Translations under genes and position numbers: made by a program
Shown here: piece by piece, positions 25,991 to 42,280 of the stretch
Layout of the letters: each line of letters starts with the position of its first letter
Position numbering within the stretch: position 1 is the first letter of the stretch
Notes under the pieces: model-generated
What the model was told of the DNA's origin: nothing
Databases searched by the model: none
What the model saw: only the letters and a program-made list of their open reading frames with translations
Source: Actinacidiphila yeochonensis CN732
GTDB taxonomy: Bacteria; Actinomycetota; Actinomycetes; Streptomycetales; Streptomycetaceae
Assembly (NCBI RefSeq): GCF_000745345.1
Contig: NZ_JQNR01000005.1
Coordinates: 1,860,001 to 1,924,000, forward strand
Length of the DNA: 64,000 bases
Direction of reading: 5' to 3'

Positions 25991-26527
25991 ATGGCGACGC
26001 CCGACAAGGCTGCCGCGGTTGCAGAGCTGACGGACAAGTTCCGCAGCTCCAACGCCGCAATGCTGACCGAGTACCGCGGTCTCACCGTGGCGCAGCTGAA
26101 GACGCTGCGCCGTGCGCTCGGTGAGAACGCCCAGTACGCCGTGGTGAAGAACACGCTGACCAAGATCGCGGCCAACGAGGCCGGGATCAGCTCGCTCGAC
26201 GACCTGTTCGCAGGTCCGTCGGCAGTCGCCTTCGTCACCGGTGACCCGGTCGAGGCGGCGAAGGGTCTGCGCGACTTCGCCAAGGAGAACCCCGCGCTCG
26301 TCATCAAGGGCGGTGTCCTTGACGGCAAGGCGCTGTCCGCCGACGAGATCAAGAAGCTCGCGGACCTCGAGTCCCGCGAGGTTCTGCTCGCCAAGCTGGC
26401 GGGTGCCATGAAGGCCAAGCAGTCCCAGACTGCCGCGCTCTTCCAGGCCCTGCCCTCGAAGTTCGTCCGCACCGCGGAGGCGCTTCGGGCCAAGCTCGCC
26501 GAGGGCGAGCAGGGCGGTGCCGAGTAA
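25991..26527 (+). CDS. rplJ: 50S ribosomal protein L10
   Basis: Base of the L7/L12 stalk. 178 residues, starting [20 protein letters not shown], with the rRNA-binding [19 protein letters not shown] and [10 protein letters not shown], and a C-terminal helix for L12 dimers. ATG 25991 after GGAAGGAGG. First gene of the rplJL operon. Confidence 0.98.
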   Translation: MATPDKAAAVAELTDKFRSSNAAMLTEYRGLTVAQLKTLRRALGENAQYAVVKNTLTKIAANEAGISSLDDLFAGPSAVAFVTGDPVEAAKGLRDFAKENPALVIKGGVLDGKALSADEIKKLADLESREVLLAKLAGAMKAKQSQTAALFQALPSKFVRTAEALRAKLAEGEQGGAE

Positions 26528-26691
26528 CTCGGCTCGCACCCTGACCGCCGCCTGATCCACGAGGTGCCCCGCCGGCCGGCAACGGCCGGGGCGGGCCCGG
26601 ACGGGGACGGCGGAGGTCGCAGCGGGCCCGACGTACGCCCGCCGACATGTACATCACGGCACCAGCCGAACGGAATGGAAGGACCGCCACC

Positions 26692-27075
26692 ATGGCGAAG
26701 CTCAGCACCGAGGACCTGCTCGCCCAGTTCGAGGAGCTCACCCTCATCGAACTGGCCGCGTTCGTGAAGGCGTTCGAGGAGAAGTTCGACGTCACCGCCG
26801 CCGCCCCGGTCGCGGTCGCCGCCGCGGGTGCCCCGGGCGCCCCGGCCGAGGCCGCCGAGGAGCAGGACGAGTTCGACGTCATCCTCACCGGCGCCGGCGA
26901 GAAGAAGATCCAGGTCATCAAGGTCGTGCGCGAGCTGACCTCCCTGGGTCTGAAGGAGGCCAAGGACCTCGTGGACGGCGCCCCGAAGCCCGTCCTGGAG
27001 AAGGCCAACAAGGAGACCGCCGCCAAGGCGAAGGAGGCGCTCGAGGGCGCCGGCGCCTCGGTCGAGGTCAAGTAA
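26692..27075 (+). CDS. rplL: 50S ribosomal protein L7/L12
   Basis: Multicopy stalk protein that recruits translational GTPases. 127 residues: N-terminal dimerisation helices ([29 protein letters not shown]), an Ala/Pro hinge, and the globular domain with [29 protein letters not shown] 26692 after GGAAGGA. Separated from rplJ by 164 bases. A 14-bp-arm hairpin follows. Confidence 0.98.
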   Translation: MAKLSTEDLLAQFEELTLIELAAFVKAFEEKFDVTAAAPVAVAAAGAPGAPAEAAEEQDEFDVILTGAGEKKIQVIKVVRELTSLGLKEAKDLVDGAPKPVLEKANKETAAKAKEALEGAGASVEVK

Positions 27076-27130
27076 CTCCATGGAGTGACCGCCGCGGGAC
27101 CACGGTTCCGCGGCTGCTCCAGCCGCCGCA

Positions 27131-27158
27131 GGGCGGCCACCCGATCGGGTGGCCGCCC
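27131..27158 (+). terminator. Terminator-like palindrome between rplL and rpoB
   Basis: The perfect palindrome GGGCGGCCACCCGA/TCGGGTGGCCGCCC, 56 bases after the rplL stop and followed by a TCGTTTTC tract. It probably uncouples part of rplJL transcription from rpoBC. Confidence 0.7.
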
Positions 27159-27464
27159 TCGGTCGTTTTCGATCCGGGCGCCGGATGGGCCTTGACGTAC
27201 GGGACGCGGCGCGCAATTCTCAGGACGGCCCGCCACACGATCCACGCGACCGGCCTCGCAGATCGAGGCAGATCGAGGGGGACCGGATGCATGGATCGAG
27301 CGGGATGCGGGAATGCATAGCGATGCGCTCGACGGCACAGAAGACGGCATGGCGACGGCACGATGACGACAGCAGGATGACGAGGGACGCGGGGCCGGGC
27401 TTCCGAGGACCGGCGGCCGCGGATGAGGTCGAGGGGGCGTCGATTCGGTACTCCGAATCTCAGC

Positions 27465-27494
27465 CTGGACATCAGTGAGCCAAGTGGCTACACT
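27465..27494 (+). promoter_or_regulatory. Probable rpoBC promoter
   Basis: -35-like CTGGAC (27465-27470), 18-base spacer and a consensus-like -10 TACACT (27489-27494) lie 161 bases ahead of the rpoB start. A second, weaker TTGACG-N17-AATTCT pair is at 27192-27220. The rest of 27159-27654 holds no supportable gene. Confidence 0.6.
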
Positions 27495-27654
27495 GACCCT
27501 TTGCGCTGCCTGTTAGCTGCTGCCTGGCCCGTCACCAGCGGTATGCCCGTGTCCGAGCACCTGCGAGCAAGCCTCCTATCAGGGCTTTCTCGACTTCGCT
27601 CGGGTTCGGTCCGGTACGCGCGTAGTGAGTCCGAGCCCTCGGAAGGACCCCCTC

Positions 27655-31140
<3,486 letters not shown>

Positions 31141-31234
31141 CGGGTTGGGCCCGTCCGGCCACCAGCCGGACGGGCCCGCCCCGCGACCCGTTCAGACCAT
31201 TTGAGAATCAACCCTGAGAGGGATTGACGACACA

Positions 31235-35134
<3,900 letters not shown>

Positions 35135-35176
35135 GTCGTCCCCTCCGGGTGACCTTCCAGGTCACAGGTTGTCCAC

Positions 35177-35211
35177 AGGGCGGCCGTTCCCTCTCCGGGA
35201 GCGGCCGCCCT
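35177..35211 (+). terminator. Terminator after rpoC
   Basis: Fifteen-base arms AGGGCGGCCGTTCCC (35177-35191) and GGGAGCGGCCGCCCT (35197-35211) with one wobble and a TCTCC loop, 42 bases past the rpoC stop. Confidence 0.85.
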
Positions 35212-35227
35212 GCGGCATGATGAGGGC

Positions 35228-35683
35228 ATGCTGGCGGGAGACGCTGACCGCGACCGGGCGGTGGAGGTCCTCAGCAGGGCCTTCACCGAGGGGCGGCTGC
35301 GCCCCGAGGAGTACGACGAGCGGCTGGGCCTGGCGTACCAGGCCCGCACCTACGCCGACCTCGACCGGCTCACCCAGGACATCCCGCTGCCCCGGCCCTA
35401 CCCGGCGGCGCTCCCCGCCTACCCGGCGCCCTTCGCGCCGCGCCGCAACGACAGCTACGCGACGGCGTCGCTGGTGTGCGGTGTGGTGGGCACGATGACG
35501 TTCGGGCTCAGCTCGATCCCCGCGATCGTGCTGGGCCACATGGCCAAGCGCCGGATCCGCCGCACCGGCGACGACGGAGCGGGCCTGGCCACCGCCGGGC
35601 TGATCCTCGGCTACTTGGTGACGCTCGGCGTGCTGGTCGTCCTCGGCCTGATCGTCGCGCTCGTGGCGGTCGCACCCAGCTGA
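35228..35683 (+). CDS. DUF1707 / DUF4190 small membrane protein
   Basis: 151 residues. The N-terminal DUF1707 segment (about 5-55: DADRDRAVEVLSRAFTEGRLRPEEYDERL) is a short SHOCT-like helical module common in actinobacterial membrane proteins. After a Pro-rich linker come two hydrophobic segments (about 80-105 and 120-150), matching DUF4190. ATG 35228 lies right after the rpoC terminator. Function unknown. Four 22-bp tandem repeats start at its stop codon, and the tail cluster converges on it. Confidence 0.85.
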   Translation: MLAGDADRDRAVEVLSRAFTEGRLRPEEYDERLGLAYQARTYADLDRLTQDIPLPRPYPAALPAYPAPFAPRRNDSYATASLVCGVVGTMTFGLSSIPAIVLGHMAKRRIRRTGDDGAGLATAGLILGYLVTLGVLVVLGLIVALVAVAPS

Positions 35684-35768
35684 GCCGTCCGGCCCGGGGA
35701 GCTGAGCCGGTCCGGCCTGGGAGCCGAGCTGTTCGGCCCGGGGCACTGAGCCGTCCGGCCCGGGGCCG
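35681..35768. repeat. 22-bp tandem repeat, four copies, between convergent genes
   Basis: Copies start at 35681, 35703, 35725 and 35747, exact 22-base period, consensus TGAGCCGTCCGGCCCGGGG plus three bases; copies 1 and 4 agree over the first 19 bases and copy 3 is the most diverged. It begins with the TGA of the DUF1707 gene. Its palindromic CCGGCCCGGGG core may serve as a bidirectional terminator. Confidence 0.85.
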
Positions 35769-35779
35769 CTCCCGGGGCG

Positions 35780-36043
35780 CTACCGGGAGAGGATCTCCAG
35801 GGCCGTCACGACGACCGTGGCGACCGCCGCCACGGCGCCGATGCTGGCCAGCGGCCAGCGGGCGCGTTCCAGTGAGTCCAGTCGCGTCTCGTGGTCGGCG
35901 AGCTGGCGGTCGGTCTGGTCGCTGCGCTGTACGAGCAGGGCCAGCGCGCCGTCGACCCGGGCGAAGCCGGCCTCCACGGCGCCGCGCAGCCGTTCGAGTT
36001 CCAGGGCGACGGCGGCCGGGTCGGACAGGGTCGGCTCACTCAT
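35780..36043 (-). CDS. Small coiled-coil protein with C-terminal membrane anchor (phage lysis-module type)
   Basis: 87 residues. The first 60 form charged heptad-like helices (VALELERLRGAVEAGFARVDGALALLVQRSD), then a single hydrophobic helix (about 64-83) and ILSR end. The layout resembles XhlA-type haemolysin/holin-accessory proteins of phages. ATG 36043 overlaps the stop of the upstream holin-like gene by four bases (ATGA), so translation is coupled. Last gene of the tail cluster. Confidence 0.7.
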   Translation of the reverse strand: MSEPTLSDPAAVALELERLRGAVEAGFARVDGALALLVQRSDQTDRQLADHETRLDSLERARWPLASIGAVAAVATVVVTALEILSR

Positions 36044-36474
36044 GCACCGCCGCCTTCCCCGGTCGAGCCCGAGCCGGGCGCCGAGGCCGGGGCGGGGGCC
36101 GAGCCGGACCCCGAGCCGGCGGTGAACCCGAAGCCGGCCGGGGTGGTGGCGGCTTCCCCGCCGGCCGGAGCGGAGGCCGGGTCCGGAGCGGGGGCGGGGG
36201 TGGCAGCCGGGGCGGGGGCGGGCAGGTTCAGCAGCGCCTGGTCGCCGTTGACCAGGGCCTGCGTGCGCAGCCAGCCGGGCAGCAGGGCCTGCACCGCCGG
36301 GATGGCCATGACGCGGCTGAGCGCGCCGGCCGCCGCGACGGCACCCGCGGCCCACGGCAGGTCCCCGACGAGACCTGACAGCCCCGAGGAGCCGGCGGCC
36401 GAGGGCAGCAGCACCAGCAGGCCGACCAGGGTCTGGACGGCGGTGCGCGCGGTGCGCTTGGCGGCATCGGACAT
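36040..36474 (-). CDS. Holin-like membrane protein
   Basis: 144 residues. Two hydrophobic segments (about 13-30 and 38-65) followed by a long Ala/Pro/Gly/Ser-rich low-complexity tail. The size, topology and position immediately after an amidase endolysin suggest a phage holin that forms membrane holes for the lysin; no family motif proves it. ATG 36474 follows GAAAGGTGG. Overlaps the next gene by four bases. Confidence 0.65.
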   Translation of the reverse strand: MSDAAKRTARTAVQTLVGLLVLLPSAAGSSGLSGLVGDLPWAAGAVAAAGALSRVMAIPAVQALLPGWLRTQALVNGDQALLNLPAPAPAATPAPAPDPASAPAGGEAATTPAGFGFTAGSGSGSAPAPASAPGSGSTGEGGGA

Positions 36475-36525
36475 GGGTGTCCACCTTTCGGGTGACGGAA
36501 GAGAGCCGGTCGGCGGGTGGGCCGG

Positions 36526-37440
36526 TCAGCCGGTGTAGGGGACCTTGAGGGCGGTCCAGGAGGCGGAGCCGGGCCAGCCGTCCGCGTCGGTGCCGGAGTA
36601 GCCGAGCTTGCGCTGCCACCTGGCGTAGGAGTCGCGGTCGGCCTCGGTCCACTGCGGGCCGGGCCCCTGCTTGTACGCCGAGCAGCCCTCGGCGACCAAG
36701 CGACGGCCCATCGCGGTGACCAGCGCGGAGTTCGGCGCGGCCTTGAACCAGGCGGCGCCGGGGAAGGGCTGGTAGGCGGGCTTGGCCGGCTTGGCCGGGG
36801 GCGCGGCGGTCGTGCCGGAGGTGGCGGTCGCGGCCGGGGCCGGGTTCTGGGCCAGGCGGGCGGCGACCCGCGCGCGCATGCTCGCCATGGTGAAGCCGAC
36901 CGGGTCGATCTTGGAGTCGGTCCACTCCTTGTGGCCGATCACCGAGGCCGCGTGCCAGCCGTGGGCCCGGCAGATCGCGGCCGAGGCGCGGGCGATCGCG
37001 TCGAGCTGCGCCTCGGGCCACGGGTCCTTGCCGTCGCCCATGTTGACGCACTCGAAGCCGTAGAAGTGCGTGTTGCCGTCCGTGGTGTTCTGCCGCGGCG
37101 CGGGCAGGGTGGCGCGCTCGGCGACGACGGCGGCCAGCACGTCCGGGTCGCCGGCGCCGGCGTGGTTGGCGCGGCCGTTGCCGACGAGGTGGACGGTGCC
37201 GTCCTTGGCGATCACGCCGTGGCACAGCGGCCCGGGCAGGTCGGAGCGGCCGTCGTAGCAGAGGGCGACGGAGGAGTCGGTGCCGGAGGTGACGGTGTGG
37301 TGGACGACCACGCCGTTCACCGGCCCCCAGGCTCCCTTGGTGTCGCGGTTGTGGGTGCGCCAGCCGTCGTGCTCCACGACGGTGACGCCCTCGCGCCGCA
37401 GGGCGGCGACGAGGGCGTCGGCGGACAGGGGGTTCGCCAT
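36526..37440 (-). CDS. Endolysin: N-acetylmuramoyl-L-alanine amidase with peptidoglycan-binding domain
   Basis: A 304-residue cell-wall hydrolase. Residues about 20-200 are an Amidase_2/PGRP zinc domain: NGVVVHHTVTSG supplies the first His ligand, GFECVN the core strand, and GHKEWTDSKIDPVGF the second His, the catalytic Lys and the terminal Asp ligand. A Pro/Ala linker leads to a C-terminal peptidoglycan-binding module (AWFKAAPNSALVTAMGRRLV; DRDSYARWQRKLGYSG; GWPGSASWTALKV) seen in Streptomyces phage lysins. No signal peptide, so it depends on the adjacent holin or tail. I use ATG 37440, preceded by GGGGA; an upstream in-frame TTG is less likely. Confidence 0.9.
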   Translation of the reverse strand: MANPLSADALVAALRREGVTVVEHDGWRTHNRDTKGAWGPVNGVVVHHTVTSGTDSSVALCYDGRSDLPGPLCHGVIAKDGTVHLVGNGRANHAGAGDPDVLAAVVAERATLPAPRQNTTDGNTHFYGFECVNMGDGKDPWPEAQLDAIARASAAICRAHGWHAASVIGHKEWTDSKIDPVGFTMASMRARVAARLAQNPAPAATATSGTTAAPPAKPAKPAYQPFPGAAWFKAAPNSALVTAMGRRLVAEGCSAYKQGPGPQWTEADRDSYARWQRKLGYSGTDADGWPGSASWTALKVPYTG

Positions 37441-37461
37441 GGGTGTCCCCAATCGATCGGG

Positions 37462-38058
37462 TCAGGCGGCGGGTTGGGTGCTGTCGGTGCTGGTGGCGGA
37501 GTCGGCCGCCGGGTCGGTACCGGTGCTGCCGTCGGTGCCGTCGGCCGCCGGGGTGGTGCTCCCGGTGCCGGCGGTGCCCGGGTCCGTGCCGGCGCTGCCG
37601 TCCGTGCCGGTGTCCGTACCGGTGCCGCCGTCGTCGGTCGGCGGGGTGGAGCCGCTGCCGTCGTCGGTCGGCGGGTTGGCGGCGTCACCGCCGTCGGCGG
37701 GCTGGAGCCAGGTCGCGCACAGCGCGGCGTAGCCGGTGGCGCGGGTCTGGAAGTCGGCGACGGCCGCGGCGACCGCGGCCGGCACCGAGGTCTGGTCCGG
37801 GGCGACCGGGGAGGTGCCGGACGGCTGGAGGTAGACCAGGCCGTTGCCGGTCAGCACGGTGCCGTCGCTGCCGCTCTCGCTGATCTGCGCGGTGACGTAG
37901 ACCGCCGGGTAGGTGTCGGTGACCGGGTCGGGGGCCAGCGGGCTGCCGAGGGTCTGGTCGTAGATCCGGACGGCGACGTCGTGGCCGCTGTCGGCCACCG
38001 AGGCGCGGCCGAAGTAGTCGATGGCGATGCCCCACGGCTGGGACGGGTCGATGTCCAT
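37462..38058 (-). CDS. Tail-cluster protein of unknown function with Thr/Gly/Asp-rich tail
   Basis: 198 residues. The first 120 are a compact, beta-rich domain (PWGIAIDYFGRASVADSGHDVAVRIYDQ). The last 75 are low-complexity Gly/Thr/Asp/Ser repeats (TDDGGTGTDTGTDG-like). No recognised family. ATG 38058 after GGAAACC. Located between a tail protein and the lysin, so probably a virion-associated or assembly protein. Confidence 0.65.
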   Translation of the reverse strand: MDIDPSQPWGIAIDYFGRASVADSGHDVAVRIYDQTLGSPLAPDPVTDTYPAVYVTAQISESGSDGTVLTGNGLVYLQPSGTSPVAPDQTSVPAAVAAAVADFQTRATGYAALCATWLQPADGGDAANPPTDDGSGSTPPTDDGGTGTDTGTDGSAGTDPGTAGTGSTTPAADGTDGSTGTDPAADSATSTDSTQPAA

Positions 38059-38087
38059 GGGCGGTTTCCTCCGGACTGGGTGGTCGG

Positions 38088-38642
38088 TCAGCTCTCGATG
38101 CCGTGCATCAGCTGCGTCTGGGCGTAGACGGGGCCGGCGCCGCTGGTGACCTGCGCCTTGATCTCGAAGGTGAGCTGCTTGCCGAACTGGTTGGCGAACA
38201 CCTCGGAGTCCACGACCGGGCCGTTGTACTCGAAGGTGCCGGAAGCGGTCACGGTCGCGGTCTGCCCGACCTGGACCCCGCCGACCAGTACCTGGAGCTG
38301 CCCGGTGGTGCCGCTGGGGGCGTACGTGGCCACGATCAGATGCAGGTTGGGCTGCCAGACGACGTTCTGGCTCTGCGCGATCGTGGTCCAGACGGTCGAG
38401 GTGGTCTGCGGCCAGCGCGTGTAGGTGACGTCCTGCGGCGGCAGCATCGCCAGGTACGGCCGGCCGAGTCCGCCGGCCGCCGCGTCGGAGATGATCGTGT
38501 TGCCGTGCTGGTCCTTGATGCGGATCGCGGTGCCGCCGATGGTGGTGATCGGCCGCCGGATGGTCACCGCGGTGGACAGCTTCCGGATGCGGCGGTCCAT
38601 GTCGGCCAGCCGGTCGATGATGTCCTCGGGGAGCTGGGTCAC
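38088..38642 (-). CDS. Minor tail protein / tail fibre-associated protein
   Basis: 184 residues. An N-terminal helix (EDIIDRLADMDRRIRKLSTAV), typical of trimeric coiled coils in tail proteins, precedes a beta-rich domain (LHLIVATYAPSGTTGQLQVLVGGVQVGQ). Start GTG 38642 overlaps the upstream tail gene stop by four bases (GTGA). No enzymatic motif. Probably a structural tip or fibre component. Confidence 0.7.
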   Translation of the reverse strand: MTQLPEDIIDRLADMDRRIRKLSTAVTIRRPITTIGGTAIRIKDQHGNTIISDAAAGGLGRPYLAMLPPQDVTYTRWPQTTSTVWTTIAQSQNVVWQPNLHLIVATYAPSGTTGQLQVLVGGVQVGQTATVTASGTFEYNGPVVDSEVFANQFGKQLTFEIKAQVTSGAGPVYAQTQLMHGIES

Positions 38643-39799
38643 GCGCTCGCCACCTCCTCCAGGTACAGGTCGGCGGTGTCCGGGACGCCGCGCTGCGGCG
38701 GGATCACCTTGACGCCGATGATCCGGAACCGGCTGTCGAAGCCGTCGGCGTACCAGACGTCGTTGATCCGCAGCCGCACCGTGCGGCCGAGCAGCTGCGG
38801 CGGCACCAGGTCGTCCAGCCGGATGGTGATCTCGGGGATGACCACCGCGCCCTCGGCGTCGGCCAGTTGGGTGGCGGCCAGCCGGTCGAGGGTGCTGGTG
38901 TCGGTGATGTCGCTGTAGTCGGCGGTGAGGTCGACCCGCGGCCAGCCGGCCGCGATCAGGTCCGCGGCGACCGCCTCGACCGACAGCGTCGGCCGCGACT
39001 CCTCGCTGGAGTCGGTGTTGGTCGACGCGCCGCGGGCCACGGCGGTGGTGCCGCCGCGGGTGGCGTCGCGCGGGAAGGAGTACGCGAGGATCGAGCCGGG
39101 CATGTCCAGCACCAGGTCGGTGGACCCGGTGGTGATGCGCGGGCTGCCCAGCCGCAGCCGGCGTACCCGCCCGCCGCTGTCCGGATCGCGGTAGACCGCG
39201 ATCTGCTGCTCGAACCCGTTGTCCAGCGCGGCGAGTTGGGTGAGCGCGTCGTAGTACGTCGTCTCGTCCCCGTCGCTGTACGCCTGCACGCGCGGCACGC
39301 CGGAGGTCTCGGCGCCGTAGGTGACGCCGATGTCCCCGCCGGGCAGGGCGGTCGGGACGGGAGCGCCGTTCGGCAGGCCGACGAGCGCCTGGCCCTGGAG
39401 CGACCGCCACAGATCGCGGGCGATCTCCAGCTGGTCGGCGCCCTGCCACGACAGGTCGGTCCTGATGATCCGGCGGCTCGCGTAGGAGTCGAAGGTCGCC
39501 GCCTGGATCTCCAGGGTGACGATGCCGCGGTCGGTGCTGGCCAGCGTGGACGTCCAGATGACGCCGCCCCACCACAGGTCGCCGCCGCGTTCGAGGTACA
39601 CCGAGGTGCGCCCCTCGGCGATGCGCGCCGCCCGCGCCGCGATCGCCTGGTTCGGCACGGGGATCGTGCCGGTGAGCGAGCCGGGCTTGCCGATGTAGTC
39701 GTCCAGGGTGACGTCCTGGAGGGGCAGGATGTCGAAGACCTGGTCGGTCCGCAGGTCGCAGAAGATCGCCCGGTACGGCGTGGTGACCGGTGTGGTCAT
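38639..39799 (-). CDS. Minor tail protein (tail-associated, Gp37-like)
   Basis: 386 residues with the feel of siphovirus tail-tip proteins of actinobacteriophages: YRAIFCDLRTDQVFDILPL, then VYLERGGDLWWGGVIWT and LEIQAATFDSYASRR, which are typical of Siphovirus ReqiPepy6 Gp37-like minor tail proteins, and a C-terminal LLGRTVRLRINDVWYADGFD barrel. ATG 39799 overlaps the stop of the preceding fibre paralogue by four bases, and its own stop overlaps the next start, so three genes are translationally coupled. Confidence 0.8.
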   Translation of the reverse strand: MTTPVTTPYRAIFCDLRTDQVFDILPLQDVTLDDYIGKPGSLTGTIPVPNQAIAARAARIAEGRTSVYLERGGDLWWGGVIWTSTLASTDRGIVTLEIQAATFDSYASRRIIRTDLSWQGADQLEIARDLWRSLQGQALVGLPNGAPVPTALPGGDIGVTYGAETSGVPRVQAYSDGDETTYYDALTQLAALDNGFEQQIAVYRDPDSGGRVRRLRLGSPRITTGSTDLVLDMPGSILAYSFPRDATRGGTTAVARGASTNTDSSEESRPTLSVEAVAADLIAAGWPRVDLTADYSDITDTSTLDRLAATQLADAEGAVVIPEITIRLDDLVPPQLLGRTVRLRINDVWYADGFDSRFRIIGVKVIPPQRGVPDTADLYLEEVASA

Positions 39800-40938
39800 A
39801 CGGCGGCCTCGTAGGTGCCGAAGCCGTGGATGGCGTCCTCGGCGGCCCAGGCGAACGGCGTGGTGGCGTCGGCGAGGCCGGTGCCGTTGAGGGCGGTGTA
39901 GTTGGGCATGCCGGTGGCGACCTCCATGCCCATCAACTTGCTGTTCAGGCAGCGGATGTGGGCCATCACCCGGTAGCCGGCGCTCTGGCCGCTGCCCCAC
40001 AGGGCGGCCGTGCCGATGGTCTGGTTCGACCCGGCGGAGGGCACCGGCAGCGAGAAGGACCAGTTGTCCTCGACCGCGGGGCTGGTGCCGAACTTGGTGC
40101 CGGCGCCGAAGGAGACGTCGAACGAGAAGTGCACGACCGGACCGAGCTGGACGTAGCGGCAGCTGATGGTGGCGTCGCCCCACGACGGCAGGGCTTTGCC
40201 GGTCGTGGTCGACCAGGTCGGCGTCCAGCTCTTCCACACCGGGTCCGGGAAGGCCGAGTACCGGGTCCACGCCGAGCCGTTCCAGCGCTCCAGGTGGCCG
40301 TTGCCCGTCGAGTCGTACACGTCGCGGTACTGGCCGGGGTAGGCGCCCTGGGGCCCGCCCGCCGTCGTCGGCAGGATGCCGCCGAGGCCGACGGTCGCGG
40401 TGCGCAGGTCCACCAGGGCGCTGCTCCACGGGATGCCGCCCTCGCCGGCGCTGGCACCCTTCGGCACGGTGATCTTGTACAGCGCCAGCGCCCGGTCGGG
40501 CACCGCGGGCACCACCGGCGTTGCGGAGTCCTCGGCGCCCTTGATCACCTCGATGACCGCCTCGTTGCGGCCGAAGGAGTCGACCTGGGCGTCGTAGACG
40601 TGCAGGACGATCAGGTCGATGCGCGGGTACTGCGGGTTGCCGTCCTCGATGGTGAACTCGACCGAGGTGTTGGCCGCCACGCTGTAGGCGCCCTGGGTGT
40701 CCAGGCCCTGGATCACCGCGCGGCCGGCGTAGACGGTGACCTTCATCGCGGAGGTCCCGACGACGTTGAAGCCGCTCAGCAGGGTCGAGCCGTCGTTGGA
40801 CCCGGGCACCACACCGGACAGCGACGCCAACGGCGACGCGGTCGGCGTGAAGGTGCCGATCGGCGAGAGCCGGGTGTCCTGGCGGGTCTGGCCGGTGTCG
40901 GCCACCCACGCGGAGTACAGGGTCGGGGGAGTGGTCAT
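39796..40938 (-). CDS. Receptor-binding / tail fibre-like protein, divergent paralogue 4
   Basis: 380 residues. The N-terminal half is the same module as in the three upstream paralogues: MTTPPTLYSAWVADTGQTRQDTRL, AGRAVIQGLDTQGAYSV, YPRIDLIVLHVYDAQ and a GGI-PW-AL segment, then a single AYPGQYRDVYDS-GHLERWNGSAWTRY adhesive-type repeat. Its C-terminal domain differs: a beta-sandwich (PVVHFSFDVSFGAGTKFGTSPAVEDNWSF) unlike the others. Such shared-base, variable-tip design is typical of tail fibres. ATG 40938. Confidence 0.75.
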   Translation of the reverse strand: MTTPPTLYSAWVADTGQTRQDTRLSPIGTFTPTASPLASLSGVVPGSNDGSTLLSGFNVVGTSAMKVTVYAGRAVIQGLDTQGAYSVAANTSVEFTIEDGNPQYPRIDLIVLHVYDAQVDSFGRNEAVIEVIKGAEDSATPVVPAVPDRALALYKITVPKGASAGEGGIPWSSALVDLRTATVGLGGILPTTAGGPQGAYPGQYRDVYDSTGNGHLERWNGSAWTRYSAFPDPVWKSWTPTWSTTTGKALPSWGDATISCRYVQLGPVVHFSFDVSFGAGTKFGTSPAVEDNWSFSLPVPSAGSNQTIGTAALWGSGQSAGYRVMAHIRCLNSKLMGMEVATGMPNYTALNGTGLADATTPFAWAAEDAIHGFGTYEAAV

Positions 40939-40981
40939 GGGGTTGCTCCTTCGTCGTTCTCGGATTCGGCTCGGTCGCGGG

Positions 40982-42241
40982 TCACCACGAGGGGTCGATG
41001 CGCAGGTAGCGGTTGCGGAAGACGGCGTTGGCCGAGGAGCCGTTGACGCGGTGGTACAGCGTGGCGGTGTAGGTCAGGCCGGGCGTCATGCCGTAGAGCC
41101 GGGTCTCGGTGGCGAACGAGCCGTAGGAGACGCCGGAACCGACGGCGGACCAGTTGTCGCTGGGCGAGAACGCCGTCGTGCTCCCCTCGGTGATGCCGAC
41201 GGACAGGTAGCCGGAGGCGGTCGCGCTGTCGGTTTCGATACGCGCTCCCATCCGGACCAGCACCGCGCCGCTGGCGGGCGCCGTGAAGGGGATGGTGAGC
41301 GGCAACAGGTAGCTGATGCCGAACGAGGTGAAGACCCCTGTGCCGGAGCCGCCGGTGACAGGGGGCGCGATCTGTCCGAGGATGGAGGTGGTGTAGGTCG
41401 CGGAGTTCGTGCTGCCGCCGAGCGAGTTACTGGGGTCCGCCACGTAGCTGTAGCCGCGGACCGTCTGCCACCAGTTCGTGCCGTCCCACCGCTGGAGGTA
41501 GCCGCCGGTGGTGCAGCGGTACTGGCCGACGTAGCCGCCGGTGGTGGTGCCGGAGGGGGCGATGCCGCCGACGGCCTGCGGGTAGGGCACCCATGCGGTG
41601 CCGTCCCAGCGCTGGAGCACGTTGCCGAGGTCGCGCAGCTGGCCGGGGTAGGCGCCGGGGACCGCGGCGTTGCCGTAGGCGGGCAGGACGCCGCCGGCGG
41701 CCACGGTGGTGACCCTCAGGTCCTGCACCTTCGTCCAGTCCAGGCCTCCCATGCCGGTCGAGGCGCCGGCCGCGACCGGTACCGCGTACAGCGCGAGCGC
41801 CAGGTGCGGCGTCGCGGGTACCTGGGGGGTGGAGCTCTCCTCCCCCTTGACGATCTCCAGGGTGGCCTTGGTCTCCTGGCCGGGGTTGTCGGTGTCGGGG
41901 TACGCGGCGTCGTAGACGCGCAGGCACACCAGGTCGATCCGGCCGTGGGGGGTGGCGTTGTCGGCGAAGGTGATCGGGGTGACGTCGGACAGGGTGACCG
42001 GGTAGGCGCCCTGGGCGGCCGGGCCCTGGATGACGGCGCGACCGGGGTCGACGGTGGCCGACATGCCGTTCTGGTTCAGCAGCCAGAAGGCGGCGACCTT
42101 AGCCGAGCCGTCGGGGACCCCCGGCAGGATGCCGGACTGGACGGTGAGCGGGTCGGCGGGCAGGGTCGCGCCCGCTTGCGTGAGCCGGGTGTCCGCGCGG
42201 GTCTGGCCGGTGGCGGGCAGCCATGCGGAGTGGACGGTCAT
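40982..42241 (-). CDS. Receptor-binding / tail fibre-like protein, paralogue 3
   Basis: 419 residues. Shared N-terminal module (MTVHSAWLPATGQTRADTRL, GRAVIQGPAAQGAYPVTLSD, RIDLVCLRVYDAAY), then two WDGT-W repeats spaced by YPGQ/YVGQ elements, and a C-terminal beta-rich domain ending LTYTATLYHRVNG-RNRYLRIDPSW that matches paralogues 1 and 2. ATG 42241 after GGAGGAG; the in-frame TTG at 42256 overlaps that Shine-Dalgarno. Confidence 0.78.
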   Translation of the reverse strand: MTVHSAWLPATGQTRADTRLTQAGATLPADPLTVQSGILPGVPDGSAKVAAFWLLNQNGMSATVDPGRAVIQGPAAQGAYPVTLSDVTPITFADNATPHGRIDLVCLRVYDAAYPDTDNPGQETKATLEIVKGEESSTPQVPATPHLALALYAVPVAAGASTGMGGLDWTKVQDLRVTTVAAGGVLPAYGNAAVPGAYPGQLRDLGNVLQRWDGTAWVPYPQAVGGIAPSGTTTGGYVGQYRCTTGGYLQRWDGTNWWQTVRGYSYVADPSNSLGGSTNSATYTTSILGQIAPPVTGGSGTGVFTSFGISYLLPLTIPFTAPASGAVLVRMGARIETDSATASGYLSVGITEGSTTAFSPSDNWSAVGSGVSYGSFATETRLYGMTPGLTYTATLYHRVNGSSANAVFRNRYLRIDPSW

Positions 42242-42280
42242 CGTGAGCTCCTCCAAAGGCTTCGACGAGGCAGGCCGCGC

